Part shown: positions 34,311-42,377 of the stretch, one piece after another | How the letters are laid out: each line of letters opens with the position of its first letter | How positions within the stretch are numbered: position 1 is the first letter of the stretch | NCBI GenBank assembly: GCA_019359155.1 | Contig: JAHHHV010000012.1 | Location: forward strand, 1-60,343 | Origin: Pegethrix bostrychoides GSE-TBD4-15B | GTDB taxonomy: Bacteria > Cyanobacteriota > Cyanobacteriia > Elainellales > Elainellaceae | Direction: 5' to 3' | DNA: 60,343 nt | The notes under the pieces: model-generated | The model's input: the letters and a program-made list of their open reading frames with translations, nothing else | Databases searched by the model: none | Told to the model about the DNA's origin: nothing | Made by a program: the position numbers and the translations under genes

Positions 34311-35088
34311 TTGCCATTTAAATCTGGGTATCTAGAGCTGGTAATCCTGATGGCCATTAGTGGAAGTGGATTTTCTGCTGGTCTAGGTCTAGGTGGCGCG
34401 GTCTTCGTTCTGAATACGTTGACAAACTCCAACGACAACAATGCTGGAATGCCTGGAGTTCTGTCCACATTTGCGTTGACCAACACGATTGCCAGCGGTA
34501 ACAGTGCAGCAGATGCTGCTGGTACTGCTGACGACAACAATGACATCTTTGGTGTTGCCGCGACCTTCTCTCCACTCGATACGACTAAACAACTGCCACC
34601 TTCAGCCCTGCTGACGACACTACCGATATCGCAGTGGGCGAAAATCTGGCAAAGGCAACGACCGAGTGGACGGCGGTACAGGCGACGACTGGCTAGATGG
34701 CAGTGCAGGCAAAGACAATCTGATTGGCGGCAGCAGCGATGACGTACTCATCGGCGGTGCAGGCGTTGATAAACTCACCTGCGGTGCAGGCATCGACCAG
34801 ATCGTGCTGAATCGGCTCAATGCAGGCGGCGATATTGTCACCGACTTTAACGTCGCTGAGGACTTGCTCAACTTCAGCAAGCTATTCTCACGCCTCAACA
34901 TCGACAGCAGCGCCATCGGCAAGACAACCCAGCTCGGCGACTACCTGAAGTTTGAGCAGCTCGGTGCCAACACAGTTGTGAAGCTAGATGCAGATGGCAG
35001 TGGTGTCAACACCAGCCTCACAACGCTGATGACGTTACAGAACGTTCAGTCGAGTTCCATCACTGCCAAAAACTTGGTGTTGGTCTAG
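34311..35088 (+). pseudogene. C-terminal remnant of RTX calcium-binding repeat protein, frameshifted
   Basis: The text breaks into reading-frame pieces. 34311-34600 reads GSGFSAGLGLGGAVFVLNTLTN...DDNNDIFGVAATF, a motif set typical of cyanobacterial surface proteins with right-handed beta-helix repeats. At about 34609-34650 the sense continues in another frame as ADDTTDIAVGENLA, then from about 34650 on in a third: GKGNDRVDGGTGDDWLDGSAGKDNLIGG, ending in RTX nonapeptides and a closing strand (VLNRLNAGGDIVTDFNVAEDLLNFSKLF...). At least two frameshifts are needed. No N-terminal part is present in front. The last 141 codons (34666-35088) form an open frame. It lies between two MITE copies. Confidence 0.78.
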
Positions 35089-35217
35089 TTCTAGAGTGAG
35101 TTGAGTTTTCTACGCGAAGTGGGGCTGTCATCTTGAAGGTGGCAGCCCTTTTCTTGTGGCTCAGAGTCAGCGCAATTGGCTTTATGGATCTGTTAAGGTC
35201 ATCTATGAGATGATTGG

Positions 35218-35429
35218 CGGCGTTGCTGAATAGCGGTATGAATTCGCCCCCCAACCCCCAATTCATAGCCCTGCGGGCATACCCTGCGGGAAGCAAGCAA
35301 CAAGAAAGGGGGAGCCGGATTCCTCAAAGTCCCCCAGAATATAGCCTGCGGCATTCAAGAAAGGGGGATTTAGGGGGCGAAGAGACTTGCAACTTAGGTG
35401 AGAATTCATACCTTAATTCAGCAACGCCG
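35218..35429. mobile_element. MITE-like element, copy 2
   Basis: 212 bp, with terminal inverted repeats CGGCGTTGCTGAATAGCGGTATGAATTC and its mirror ending CAGCAACGCCG; 24 of 28 bases match. It has the same core as copy 1 in the same orientation (GCCGGATTCCTCAAAG versus GCCGGATTTCTCAAAG). Relative to copy 1 it carries two small insertions: TCATAGCCCTGCGGGCATAC... (about 38 bp) in the left C-rich arm and ATAGCCTGCGGCATTCAAG (about 20 bp) in the right arm. These inserts are themselves short palindromic repeats. It ends 44 bp before the GT4 gene. Confidence 0.82.
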
Positions 35430-35473
35430 ATTTTTCATCGAGTCGTCCAGCGAGTCGTTAACGGGCAGGTTGC

Positions 35474-36718
35474 ATGAAAATTGCCATTCTCACATCTGGG
35501 TTTTTTCCGGTAATTGATGGGGTCACTATTACGGTATTTAATCGCGTTAAGCGGCTCAGCCAGATGGGACATCAGGTGCTGCTGATCTGTCCAGACTATC
35601 AGCCAGTTGCCAGCCTCTACCCCGACTGGCAAACTTACAGAGGCGAAGTTTTTCCAGGCGTGACGGTTTTGCCGCTGGAGAGCGCGCCGTTTATGGGGCT
35701 AGAGTTTGATCGCAACGTCAAAAAGAGCAGCTATCCGCTGTTGCTAAGAGCGCTAGCTGAATTTCGGCCTGATCTCGTGCATGTTGACGAGCCAGAGCGG
35801 CTTCAGCTAGGCTTTGACAAGATTCCGGCAGTTGATTTCGCCAAGCTCTATGGCGTTCCCTGCGTCAGCTTTTTACATACCAATTTTATTGAATATCTCG
35901 AAGATTATTTTGCGCTGCCAGCTCCGATCATTCGAGTCATGCAGGCTATCTCAAAGCGCATTGTCTCGCGCATCTATAATGCCTATGATCTAACGTTAAT
36001 TAGCAGCCAATCTACATATACCACAGCTGTGAAGATGCGGATTAAAAACGCGCTCAAAGCAGAATTGCTCGGCGTTAATTTAGCTGATTTCAATCCAGCT
36101 CTCAGACATCCCCAGTTCTTTGAGCAAACCTATCACCTCAGCGATCTCGACTCGAAAGTAAAGCTGCTGTTTTTGGGCAGGCTCACCCCCGATAAAGGCT
36201 GGAAATTTACGCTGCGGGCGCTGACTCAGATGGCTAACGATCCGCAATATCAGGCTTTGCTGTCCTCGGTGGCGCTAATTGTTGCCGGAGACGGCTCGAT
36301 GCGGGACGAAATTGCTGAGGCGCTTTCTGCCCTGCCCTGTCAGGCTCACTTTTTAGGGCGCGTTGATCCGGCGGCGGTGCCTACGCTGATGCTCAATAGC
36401 GATATTCACATTACGGCCTCGGAAAAAGAAACCAGAGGACTGACGCTGCTCGAAGCCTTTGCCGCTGGCGTTCCGGTGCTGGCTCCCCAAGCAGGCGGCA
36501 TTGTGGACAGCCTGGAGTCGGGGCAGGCTGGTCTGCTGTTTCAGCCGCGGGACAGCACCGACTTTGCGGCCAAACTTCAGCGGTTAGCTGACGATCCAGC
36601 TTTGCGGCAGCGGATGGGGGTGCAGGGCAGAGCAGCGGTGGCTGACTTGGATTGGGATGCGGCGGTTGGGCGGCTGATCGCAATCTGGCAGCAGCAGATT
36701 CAGCAGGCGAAGGTATGA
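35474..36718 (+). CDS. Glycosyltransferase family 4 protein
   Basis: 414 residues, GT-B fold of family GT4. The N-domain opens MKIAILTSGFFPVIDGVTITVFNRVKRLSQMGHQVLLICP, and the C-domain has LLFLGRLTPDKGWK, SDIHITASEKETRGLTLLEAFAAGVPVLA with the E(x7)E motif. This is close to GT4 enzymes that make glycolipids (for example sulfoquinovosyl or glucosyl-DAG transferases), but the acceptor cannot be named. It overlaps the next gene by ATGA (36715-36718), so the two are translationally coupled and probably act in one glycan or glycolipid pathway. Confidence 0.88.
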   Translation: MKIAILTSGFFPVIDGVTITVFNRVKRLSQMGHQVLLICPDYQPVASLYPDWQTYRGEVFPGVTVLPLESAPFMGLEFDRNVKKSSYPLLLRALAEFRPDLVHVDEPERLQLGFDKIPAVDFAKLYGVPCVSFLHTNFIEYLEDYFALPAPIIRVMQAISKRIVSRIYNAYDLTLISSQSTYTTAVKMRIKNALKAELLGVNLADFNPALRHPQFFEQTYHLSDLDSKVKLLFLGRLTPDKGWKFTLRALTQMANDPQYQALLSSVALIVAGDGSMRDEIAEALSALPCQAHFLGRVDPAAVPTLMLNSDIHITASEKETRGLTLLEAFAAGVPVLAPQAGGIVDSLESGQAGLLFQPRDSTDFAAKLQRLADDPALRQRMGVQGRAAVADLDWDAAVGRLIAIWQQQIQQAKV

Positions 36719-38301
36719 GTCAGAAACTTGGGGGCTATCTGCTGGCTGGCTTAATCAGTCTGGGGCTGCTGTTTCGGGTGGCTCATTTAGATCAAAAAAT
36801 CTTTTGGGCGGACGAGGTAGCCACCGCGATGCGGGCAGCGGGCTATACCAAAGCTGAAGTCACCGCCCAGCTGGCGACGGGTCAACCGCACAGCCCTGCC
36901 GATCTGCTGGCCTATCAGCAGCTTCGCTCCCCCCGCTCCACTCCGCAGCTCCCGCCTCGCAGCCTCACCGACAGCCTCAGTGCCTTGATGCGCAGCCCCG
37001 AACATGCGCCGCTCTATTTCCTGCTGGTGCGATGCTGGATGGAGCTGTTTGGCAGTTCAACTAGCGCAATTCGCAGTCTGTCAGTGCTGTGTAGCCTGCT
37101 GGCGCTTCCGGTGCTCCATCAGCTTTGCCGCGAGCTGAATCGAGATCCTGCTGCTGCCCAAACTGCTGCCCAAACTGCTGCCCAAACTGCTGCCCAACAA
37201 ACTGCGGTGGGCTTTATGGCAATCTCGCCGTTTTTTGTGGCCTATGCTCAGGAGGCTCGGCCTTATAGCCTTTGGTCGCTGCTGCTGCTGCTCTGCTCCA
37301 CAGCGCTACTGCGGGCAGTTCGGCGGAATAGGCCAACGAACTGGCTGATCTATGCGCTCACCCTGACGCTGAGCCTTTATACTTCGCTGCTGACGGTGCC
37401 GGTGGCGGCAGGGCAGGCAGTTTTTGTGGCGCTACAGGTGCAGGGCAGGTGGCGGTATTTGGCGGCGGTCTGCCTGACTGGAGCGCTGTTTCTGCCTTGG
37501 ATTTGGGTGCTCTGGAGCCAGCGAATTAATCTAGATACGAACACAACCTGGATGCGGACGGCGGTGCCGATTTGGCTGACGGCAGCGATCTGGCTGTACA
37601 GCGCTGCGGTGCTCTGGTTTGATCTGCCTGTGGTGACGACGGGCTGGCTGGCTGGCATTGAGGCAATGGTTGCGGCAACCGTGCTGGCGATTTTGGGCTA
37701 TGCAATAGTGCGGTTGATACGTCTGCGGACTGGGCTGTACCTCGCGGCGCTGGGTTTACCGGTGCCGGTAGGACTGCTGCTGCTGGATTGGGGCTGGCAG
37801 GGTCAGGCTGCGGCCACCTCTCGCTATCTGATTCCGGCTCAGCTAGCGCTGCTGATGGCGGCGGCAATCGGCGTGACCCAGTTTAAGCCACGCCTTCGAC
37901 GAGCTGCCGTTGGCCTGCTGCTCAGCCTCAGCCTGATTTCCTGCATCGTCAACCTCAACCGCATCCCCGACTATCAAAAAGACCGAAACCGCGCCAATCT
38001 GGAGCTAGCTGCCCTGATCAATGCTGCACCAGAGCCGATGCTGCTGGCCGAACCGAGCCAAACGCTAGATCTGCTGTCGCTCAGCCACAGCCTCAGCGCC
38101 GATACGCAGATTCGGATTGCGCCAGCTGTACAGCTTTTGCCGCAGTTAGATCATTGCCCGCCCAGCTTTCTGTTCAATCCTTCAGAGTCAATGTTGGCGG
38201 CGGCAAGTCAGCTTGGCCTCAACCCCAAACTAGCCTATCAGCCCCAGATGCTCTTGAGCCAAGACCGCCACCTGACGCTCTGGAAAGCTTGCTCATTCTA
38301 A
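36715..38301 (+). CDS. Membrane glycosyltransferase, ArnT/PMT-like (family 39)
   Basis: 528 residues with about 10-12 membrane helices. The first loop has DQKIFWADEVATAMRAAG with the Asp-Glu pair needed in GT39 enzymes; the IAISPFFVAYAQEARPYSLWSLL-like stretch (about 177-200) is typical of bacterial PMT_2 proteins. It transfers a sugar from a polyprenyl carrier to an acceptor on the outer face. Residues about 147-162 come from a 12-bp DNA tandem repeat encoding AAQT. It is coupled by ATGA overlap to the GT4 gene. The acceptor is unknown. Confidence 0.84.
   Translation: MSQKLGGYLLAGLISLGLLFRVAHLDQKIFWADEVATAMRAAGYTKAEVTAQLATGQPHSPADLLAYQQLRSPRSTPQLPPRSLTDSLSALMRSPEHAPLYFLLVRCWMELFGSSTSAIRSLSVLCSLLALPVLHQLCRELNRDPAAAQTAAQTAAQTAAQQTAVGFMAISPFFVAYAQEARPYSLWSLLLLLCSTALLRAVRRNRPTNWLIYALTLTLSLYTSLLTVPVAAGQAVFVALQVQGRWRYLAAVCLTGALFLPWIWVLWSQRINLDTNTTWMRTAVPIWLTAAIWLYSAAVLWFDLPVVTTGWLAGIEAMVAATVLAILGYAIVRLIRLRTGLYLAALGLPVPVGLLLLDWGWQGQAAATSRYLIPAQLALLMAAAIGVTQFKPRLRRAAVGLLLSLSLISCIVNLNRIPDYQKDRNRANLELAALINAAPEPMLLAEPSQTLDLLSLSHSLSADTQIRIAPAVQLLPQLDHCPPSFLFNPSESMLAAASQLGLNPKLAYQPQMLLSQDRHLTLWKACSF
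37153..37200 (+). repeat. 12-bp in-frame tandem repeat
   Basis: GCTGCCCAAACT is repeated three times perfectly and a fourth time with an extra CAA, encoding AAQT units in a loop of the GT39 protein. Copy number is likely to vary by slippage without changing frame. Confidence 0.85.
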
Positions 38302-38328
38302 ATCTAATCAGCATTTATTAGCCTGTAA

Positions 38329-39114
38329 TCAGCCTGTAATCAGCGCCTCAATTGCGGTCAGATAGTCCGGCTTGCTTTCATCGCCCAGTTCGCAGGCCAG
38401 CCGATCGGCGCTGAGCATTTCGCCCCAAATCACTTTGCCCAGTTCTACCGTCTGCCCGCGATCCGGCTTCCAGTCAGCGCTGACAAATTTTTGATTCGCA
38501 TCCACCACTGCCCCGTCAAACAGATGCCCAATGCAAAAATAGACATCTTGCAGCACCAGCGGCACCGACGGGCGATGCAGCTGCCCGCGTGAATTGGCGC
38601 TTCTGGCCTTGTAGTGCTGTCGCGGAAACAGACCGTACAGATTTTTTAGCGAAGCCGAAATCAGCGGCTGATCTTTCAAAATGGTGCGCTTAAATGCCCC
38701 AACGCTAATCCGACAGTCTACTTCGCTCAGCAAGGCCGGAGCCTGCATGGATTGAAACCGCACGGGCTGTGGCGACAGGTTGGGATAGTCTCGCAGCGGC
38801 AGTTCGTCTGCGTCCAAGAGCTGCATCTTGGCATCTAGCAGCGCATAGAGTCCGTGACCTGCCGCAATTTTATTTAGCGAAACGGGCGAGCAGACCCCCT
38901 CAACAATCAAGATTTCGGCATCGGGACTGGCCTGCCGCAGTCCGCGCAATACCGCTGCCAGCACGGGCATACTCACCGTCACGGGTGGCGCAACCGGATA
39001 GCCTAGATTTGGCTTGACTAAAATTCGCTGGGCTGCAAATGCCGCTGGCGGCGGCTGATATTCAAAGTCTACTGCGGGGCAAACCTGCGCCCTGCCTGTC
39101 TGAATCTGCACCAT
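38329..39114 (-). CDS. DUF362 domain-containing protein
   Basis: 261 residues. Marks of the family are ILVKPNLGY (Lys-Pro-Asn), the ILIVEGVCSPVS and SEVDCRISVGAFKRTILKDQPLISASLKNLYGLFP stretch. No ferredoxin-like 4Fe-4S motif, which some members have, is seen. Function unsettled in general. It is convergent with the GT39 gene (28 bp). Whether it belongs to the glycan genes is unclear. Its start is set at the first ATG (39114). Confidence 0.8.
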   Translation of the reverse strand: MVQIQTGRAQVCPAVDFEYQPPPAAFAAQRILVKPNLGYPVAPPVTVSMPVLAAVLRGLRQASPDAEILIVEGVCSPVSLNKIAAGHGLYALLDAKMQLLDADELPLRDYPNLSPQPVRFQSMQAPALLSEVDCRISVGAFKRTILKDQPLISASLKNLYGLFPRQHYKARSANSRGQLHRPSVPLVLQDVYFCIGHLFDGAVVDANQKFVSADWKPDRGQTVELGKVIWGEMLSADRLACELGDESKPDYLTAIEALITG

Positions 39115-39350
39115 CGTTCAGCCATTGAAACTCCAAAATAGCGATTAACTCATTGAGCCAACCTCTAGCCAATCTTTAGCCTCCGCTACATCGATCCCGA
39201 TACAGACCAGCCGCAGGATAGCCCCAGAGCTTAAAATCTACCGAACCGAGAATGCCAAACCGAGAATGCCGAACCGGGCAAACCGAAACGCCGTTCGCCC
39301 TCTAGAAGTTCGGCGACCTATGTGACTTCCGCAATCTATGCATCAGTTAG

Positions 39351-40637
39351 CTAAGCGCTAATCGTCGTCGTTTTGTAGAGCGCTTGCCGAACCGCGACTA
39401 GACTCGTCACCAGCTGATCGACCTCCTCGCGAGTATGCAGCGCGTTGGCTGTAATCCGCAGGCGAGGCTTGGCAATAAACCAGATGGGAGACACCCAAAT
39501 GCCATGCTCATTCATCAGCTCGCGGGCAAAATCCTTTGGGTTGACATCGCCTTCCAACAGCACCGGAACTACGTTCGTTTCACCCAGCGCTTCAAAGTCC
39601 TGCTCAGCCAGCCGCGAACGCATATAGCGCGTGTTCTCTTGCAGCCGCTGTACGAGTTCTGGATGCCGCCGCACTTGACGAATACTCTCTAGCGCTGCTG
39701 CCGTCAGAGGGGGAGCCAACGAGCAGGTGCCAATCGAGGTAGGCGAAACGTTCAGCAGCGGCTTCAGCTCAGCCACATGCGAGCTAATAGCCGCCCCCAC
39801 CGAAGCGCCAAACTTCGAGAAAGTGGTCATAATCAGCGGAATTACGCCCCGGTCAATGGCATACTGCGGCGTGATGCCAAAATGTTCGTAAATGCCGCGA
39901 CCCGTTGCGCCGAGTGCGCCCGTAGCGTGAGCCTCATCCATCACCAGCGTACTGCCGGGATAGTTAGAGAGGATCTCGATCATCTCCGGCAGCGGAGCCG
40001 TATCGCCATCCATGGAGAACACGGCATCGGAAACCACCATGATCCGGTCATCTGGGCGGACGTAGCGCTGGAGCTTGCGCGCCAGATTGTCCATATCGCA
40101 ATGGCGGTAGGGCACGACTCGCACGCGCGGGCTATGGCCAAACATCTTGCCAGAGCGCGTCTTGGAGTTGGCTAGCGCCGAAACAATGCAGCCGTGATTC
40201 AAAATATCAGTGAGGATCAGCGTCTCGCGGCTATGCTTGAAGCCCGGTACAGGAATTGCCAGGTGGCAGAAGGCATCCATCAGCGCCTGCATCGCCATCC
40301 AGGCATTCAGAAACAGCTGCGTATGGCCAAGATGCTTGAAGGCCGAAATCTCATCTTCGAGCTGCTGGTGTAGGCTAATCCGCCCGCTGAGCACCGAGGT
40401 GGAGCTATTTGAAGTGCCGTAGTTCAAAATAGCGTCGATGGCAGCCTGCTGCACGGCCTGGTTTTGGGTCAGCCCCAGCACGTCGTTTGTGCAGAAGGTG
40501 AGCGCAGTCCGGCGAATGCCAGTCTTGACCTCTTCAATTTCGACCTGGTTGCCAGTCTTCTTGCCATGACAGATATACTCGTCCGGCTCTAGCCCGCTTT
40601 CATACCAGCGCTGAACATATTCTTTGACAACTTGCAC
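39351..40637 (-). CDS. Alpha-oxoamine synthase family PLP enzyme (BioF-like)
   Basis: 428-residue fold-type I PLP enzyme. PLP-site residues are intact: Lys275 in MTTFSKFGASV, Asp234/His237 in VMDEAHATG, His148 in ILNHGCIVSAL. The SGRISLHQQLEDEISAF motif matches the family that condenses an acyl thioester with an amino acid (BioF, Kbl, HemA, SPT). The N-terminus (NQVEIEEVKTGIRRTALTFCTNDVLGL) is longer than BioF, and GTSNSSTSVLSGR departs from the BioF GSGGSR loop, so I do not call it BioF. Neighbours (Rieske oxygenase, GH3 ligase) do not include other biotin genes. The promoter gap on the right (295 bp) separates it from the Rieske gene on the same strand. Its product is unknown. Confidence 0.82.
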   Translation of the reverse strand: MQVVKEYVQRWYESGLEPDEYICHGKKTGNQVEIEEVKTGIRRTALTFCTNDVLGLTQNQAVQQAAIDAILNYGTSNSSTSVLSGRISLHQQLEDEISAFKHLGHTQLFLNAWMAMQALMDAFCHLAIPVPGFKHSRETLILTDILNHGCIVSALANSKTRSGKMFGHSPRVRVVPYRHCDMDNLARKLQRYVRPDDRIMVVSDAVFSMDGDTAPLPEMIEILSNYPGSTLVMDEAHATGALGATGRGIYEHFGITPQYAIDRGVIPLIMTTFSKFGASVGAAISSHVAELKPLLNVSPTSIGTCSLAPPLTAAALESIRQVRRHPELVQRLQENTRYMRSRLAEQDFEALGETNVVPVLLEGDVNPKDFARELMNEHGIWVSPIWFIAKPRLRITANALHTREEVDQLVTSLVAVRQALYKTTTISA

Positions 40638-40932
40638 GGTTTAAACTCCCCTCACCTTTGGTTTGGCCGCTGATTGCCGCGTGGTTTGCAGAAGGCTCTG
40701 GTGTGACAGCTCCAGAACTGGCTCAATGACTGTAGAGATAGCTCTAGGGGTATCGAAGCAATCTGCGAACAACTTCTGGCATGAACATGGCATAGACAAA
40801 AATTATCTATTAATCTGTCACAAGCTCATCATCTGTACATCGCCGATTGGTACAGTTGAGCCACAGTCACATCTAGCTTGCATCTGGCTCGCATCTCAGT
40901 CAAATCTAAACGAGCAGTAGATGCAGGTCACG

Positions 40933-42093
40933 CTACGGAAACTCATGCAGGCTGCTAGACTCATGCAGCTTCACGTCTGATCCGACGGCTGAAAGCGGCA
41001 TCTCCAGCAATCCCTGCTCTAACTGGCTAGACTCCAGTTGACTAGATTGTTGCACAAATTGTTCATACTGCCTGACGATCACCCGCTGGAGCGCCAGAAT
41101 GGCCGGGTTGACTTCGGTATAGCGACGGCTGGGGCTGCGCTGATAGCTCTGCTGCTCGCTTTCCATCATCTCCAAATCCTGCTCCAGAAACGGCATAAAC
41201 AGCCATCGCCGCACCAAGGGCACAAGAATCGGCTTAATCATCGCCTGGAGCCAGCGCGGTAGCCGCACTTTGGGCAAAAACAGCAGGCTAAACGAGCGGG
41301 TTTCACTTGGGCCAACCGGCAACCGCATCAGATAGAGCGAGGAAACGCCCTCCATCGTGCTGTGGTAGTGCGGATACTGGTAGTGGATCTCCACGATGCG
41401 GGTCGTGATGCCGTCTGCATCGGTGCTAAGTCCTAAAAACTGAGTGAATTTGCCGCGATAGGAGACGCGATATTGGGCTCGCACCGAGCTATCAGCCTGC
41501 TGGAGATGCAGCAAAACCGGGTCAAACCAGCCCTGCAAGTTTTTGTGCAGAAAACCGTGAAACACATCCATCGTGTTTTCGTTGCTGATCGAAAAATGTG
41601 ATTTGAACAGCCCCGTAATTGGAATTAGCAGGCAATCTGGATCGTCATATTCCGGCACTTCCGGCAGCTTGGCTCCAGAGGCCAGAGCCGGATCGCCCGG
41701 AAACACCCAGACAATGCCGTAGCGCTCGGTGGTGGGGTAGCTGCGAGCTTGGGCGCAGGGCAGCTTTTGCTCCGGCGGGAAGTAGGGGATTTTGACGCAT
41801 TCGCCCGTCGGGGCAAACTCCCAGCCGTGATACGGGCAGACCAGTCGATCCTGAGTCACCTCGCCCCGGTGCAGCTCAATCCCCTTGTGGGGGCAGGCGT
41901 TTTCTAGGGCGTGGGCTTGGCCTGAGGTATCGCGATACAGTGCAATCGGCTGCTGCCAAACTGTCACCGCCTGCACCTGGTTGGCTTTAAGACGGTCGGC
42001 CCAGGCAGCCGGATACCAGTAGTTCAGATTAATGCCTACCTCACGCACCCGATTTTGAACAGTCTGTGCTTTTAGCGCTGTCGCTAGTTCCAT
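40933..42093 (-). CDS. Rieske 2Fe-2S oxygenase, ring-hydroxylating alpha-subunit/PaO-like
   Basis: 386 residues. The Rieske cluster is CPHKGIELHRG (Cys67, His69) and CPYHGWEF (Cys86, His89). The non-heme iron site is NENTMDVFHGFLHKN (Asp176, His179, His183). The order and length fit the PaO/Lls1-like monooxygenases, which act on chlorophyll breakdown products, carotenoid-like or other hydrophobic substrates, with the C-terminal half amphipathic or near-membrane (PRWLQAMIKPILVPLVRRWLF). Substrate not assigned. Divergent from the GH3 gene at 42378 with 284 bp between them. Confidence 0.88.
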   Translation of the reverse strand: MELATALKAQTVQNRVREVGINLNYWYPAAWADRLKANQVQAVTVWQQPIALYRDTSGQAHALENACPHKGIELHRGEVTQDRLVCPYHGWEFAPTGECVKIPYFPPEQKLPCAQARSYPTTERYGIVWVFPGDPALASGAKLPEVPEYDDPDCLLIPITGLFKSHFSISNENTMDVFHGFLHKNLQGWFDPVLLHLQQADSSVRAQYRVSYRGKFTQFLGLSTDADGITTRIVEIHYQYPHYHSTMEGVSSLYLMRLPVGPSETRSFSLLFLPKVRLPRWLQAMIKPILVPLVRRWLFMPFLEQDLEMMESEQQSYQRSPSRRYTEVNPAILALQRVIVRQYEQFVQQSSQLESSQLEQGLLEMPLSAVGSDVKLHESSSLHEFP

Positions 42094-42377
42094 AAAAATG
42101 CGGTTTCCCCAGCTCGAAGAGCAAGCTATAGCTGTCAGAATAAAAGGCTATAGAGCTTTATAAAAACTATTACAGAATTAGGCAATCCGACTCGCATCAG
42201 CCGATCAGGGCATTTTGAGTCAGGCGATTGCAGCCACCAGCGCTAGCCAATCAGCCCTGAGGACTGCCAGACTAGGAGACTATCATAGTTTTCTGAGAAT
42301 TGAGGCGGCAGGCTGATGGCTTTGGCTAAAATCTGCTTTGATTTCCGATTTGAACCCTTCTGCATCTTGTTCTAAGT

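Noticed and set aside
34106-34546. Minus-strand frame of 146 codons over the RTX remnant
   Set aside because: Antisense to RTX-like sequence; no ribosome site or motif.
39230-39300. Possible repeat array (ACCGAGAATGCC-like units)
   Set aside because: Only two to three short imperfect copies; not enough to call a feature.
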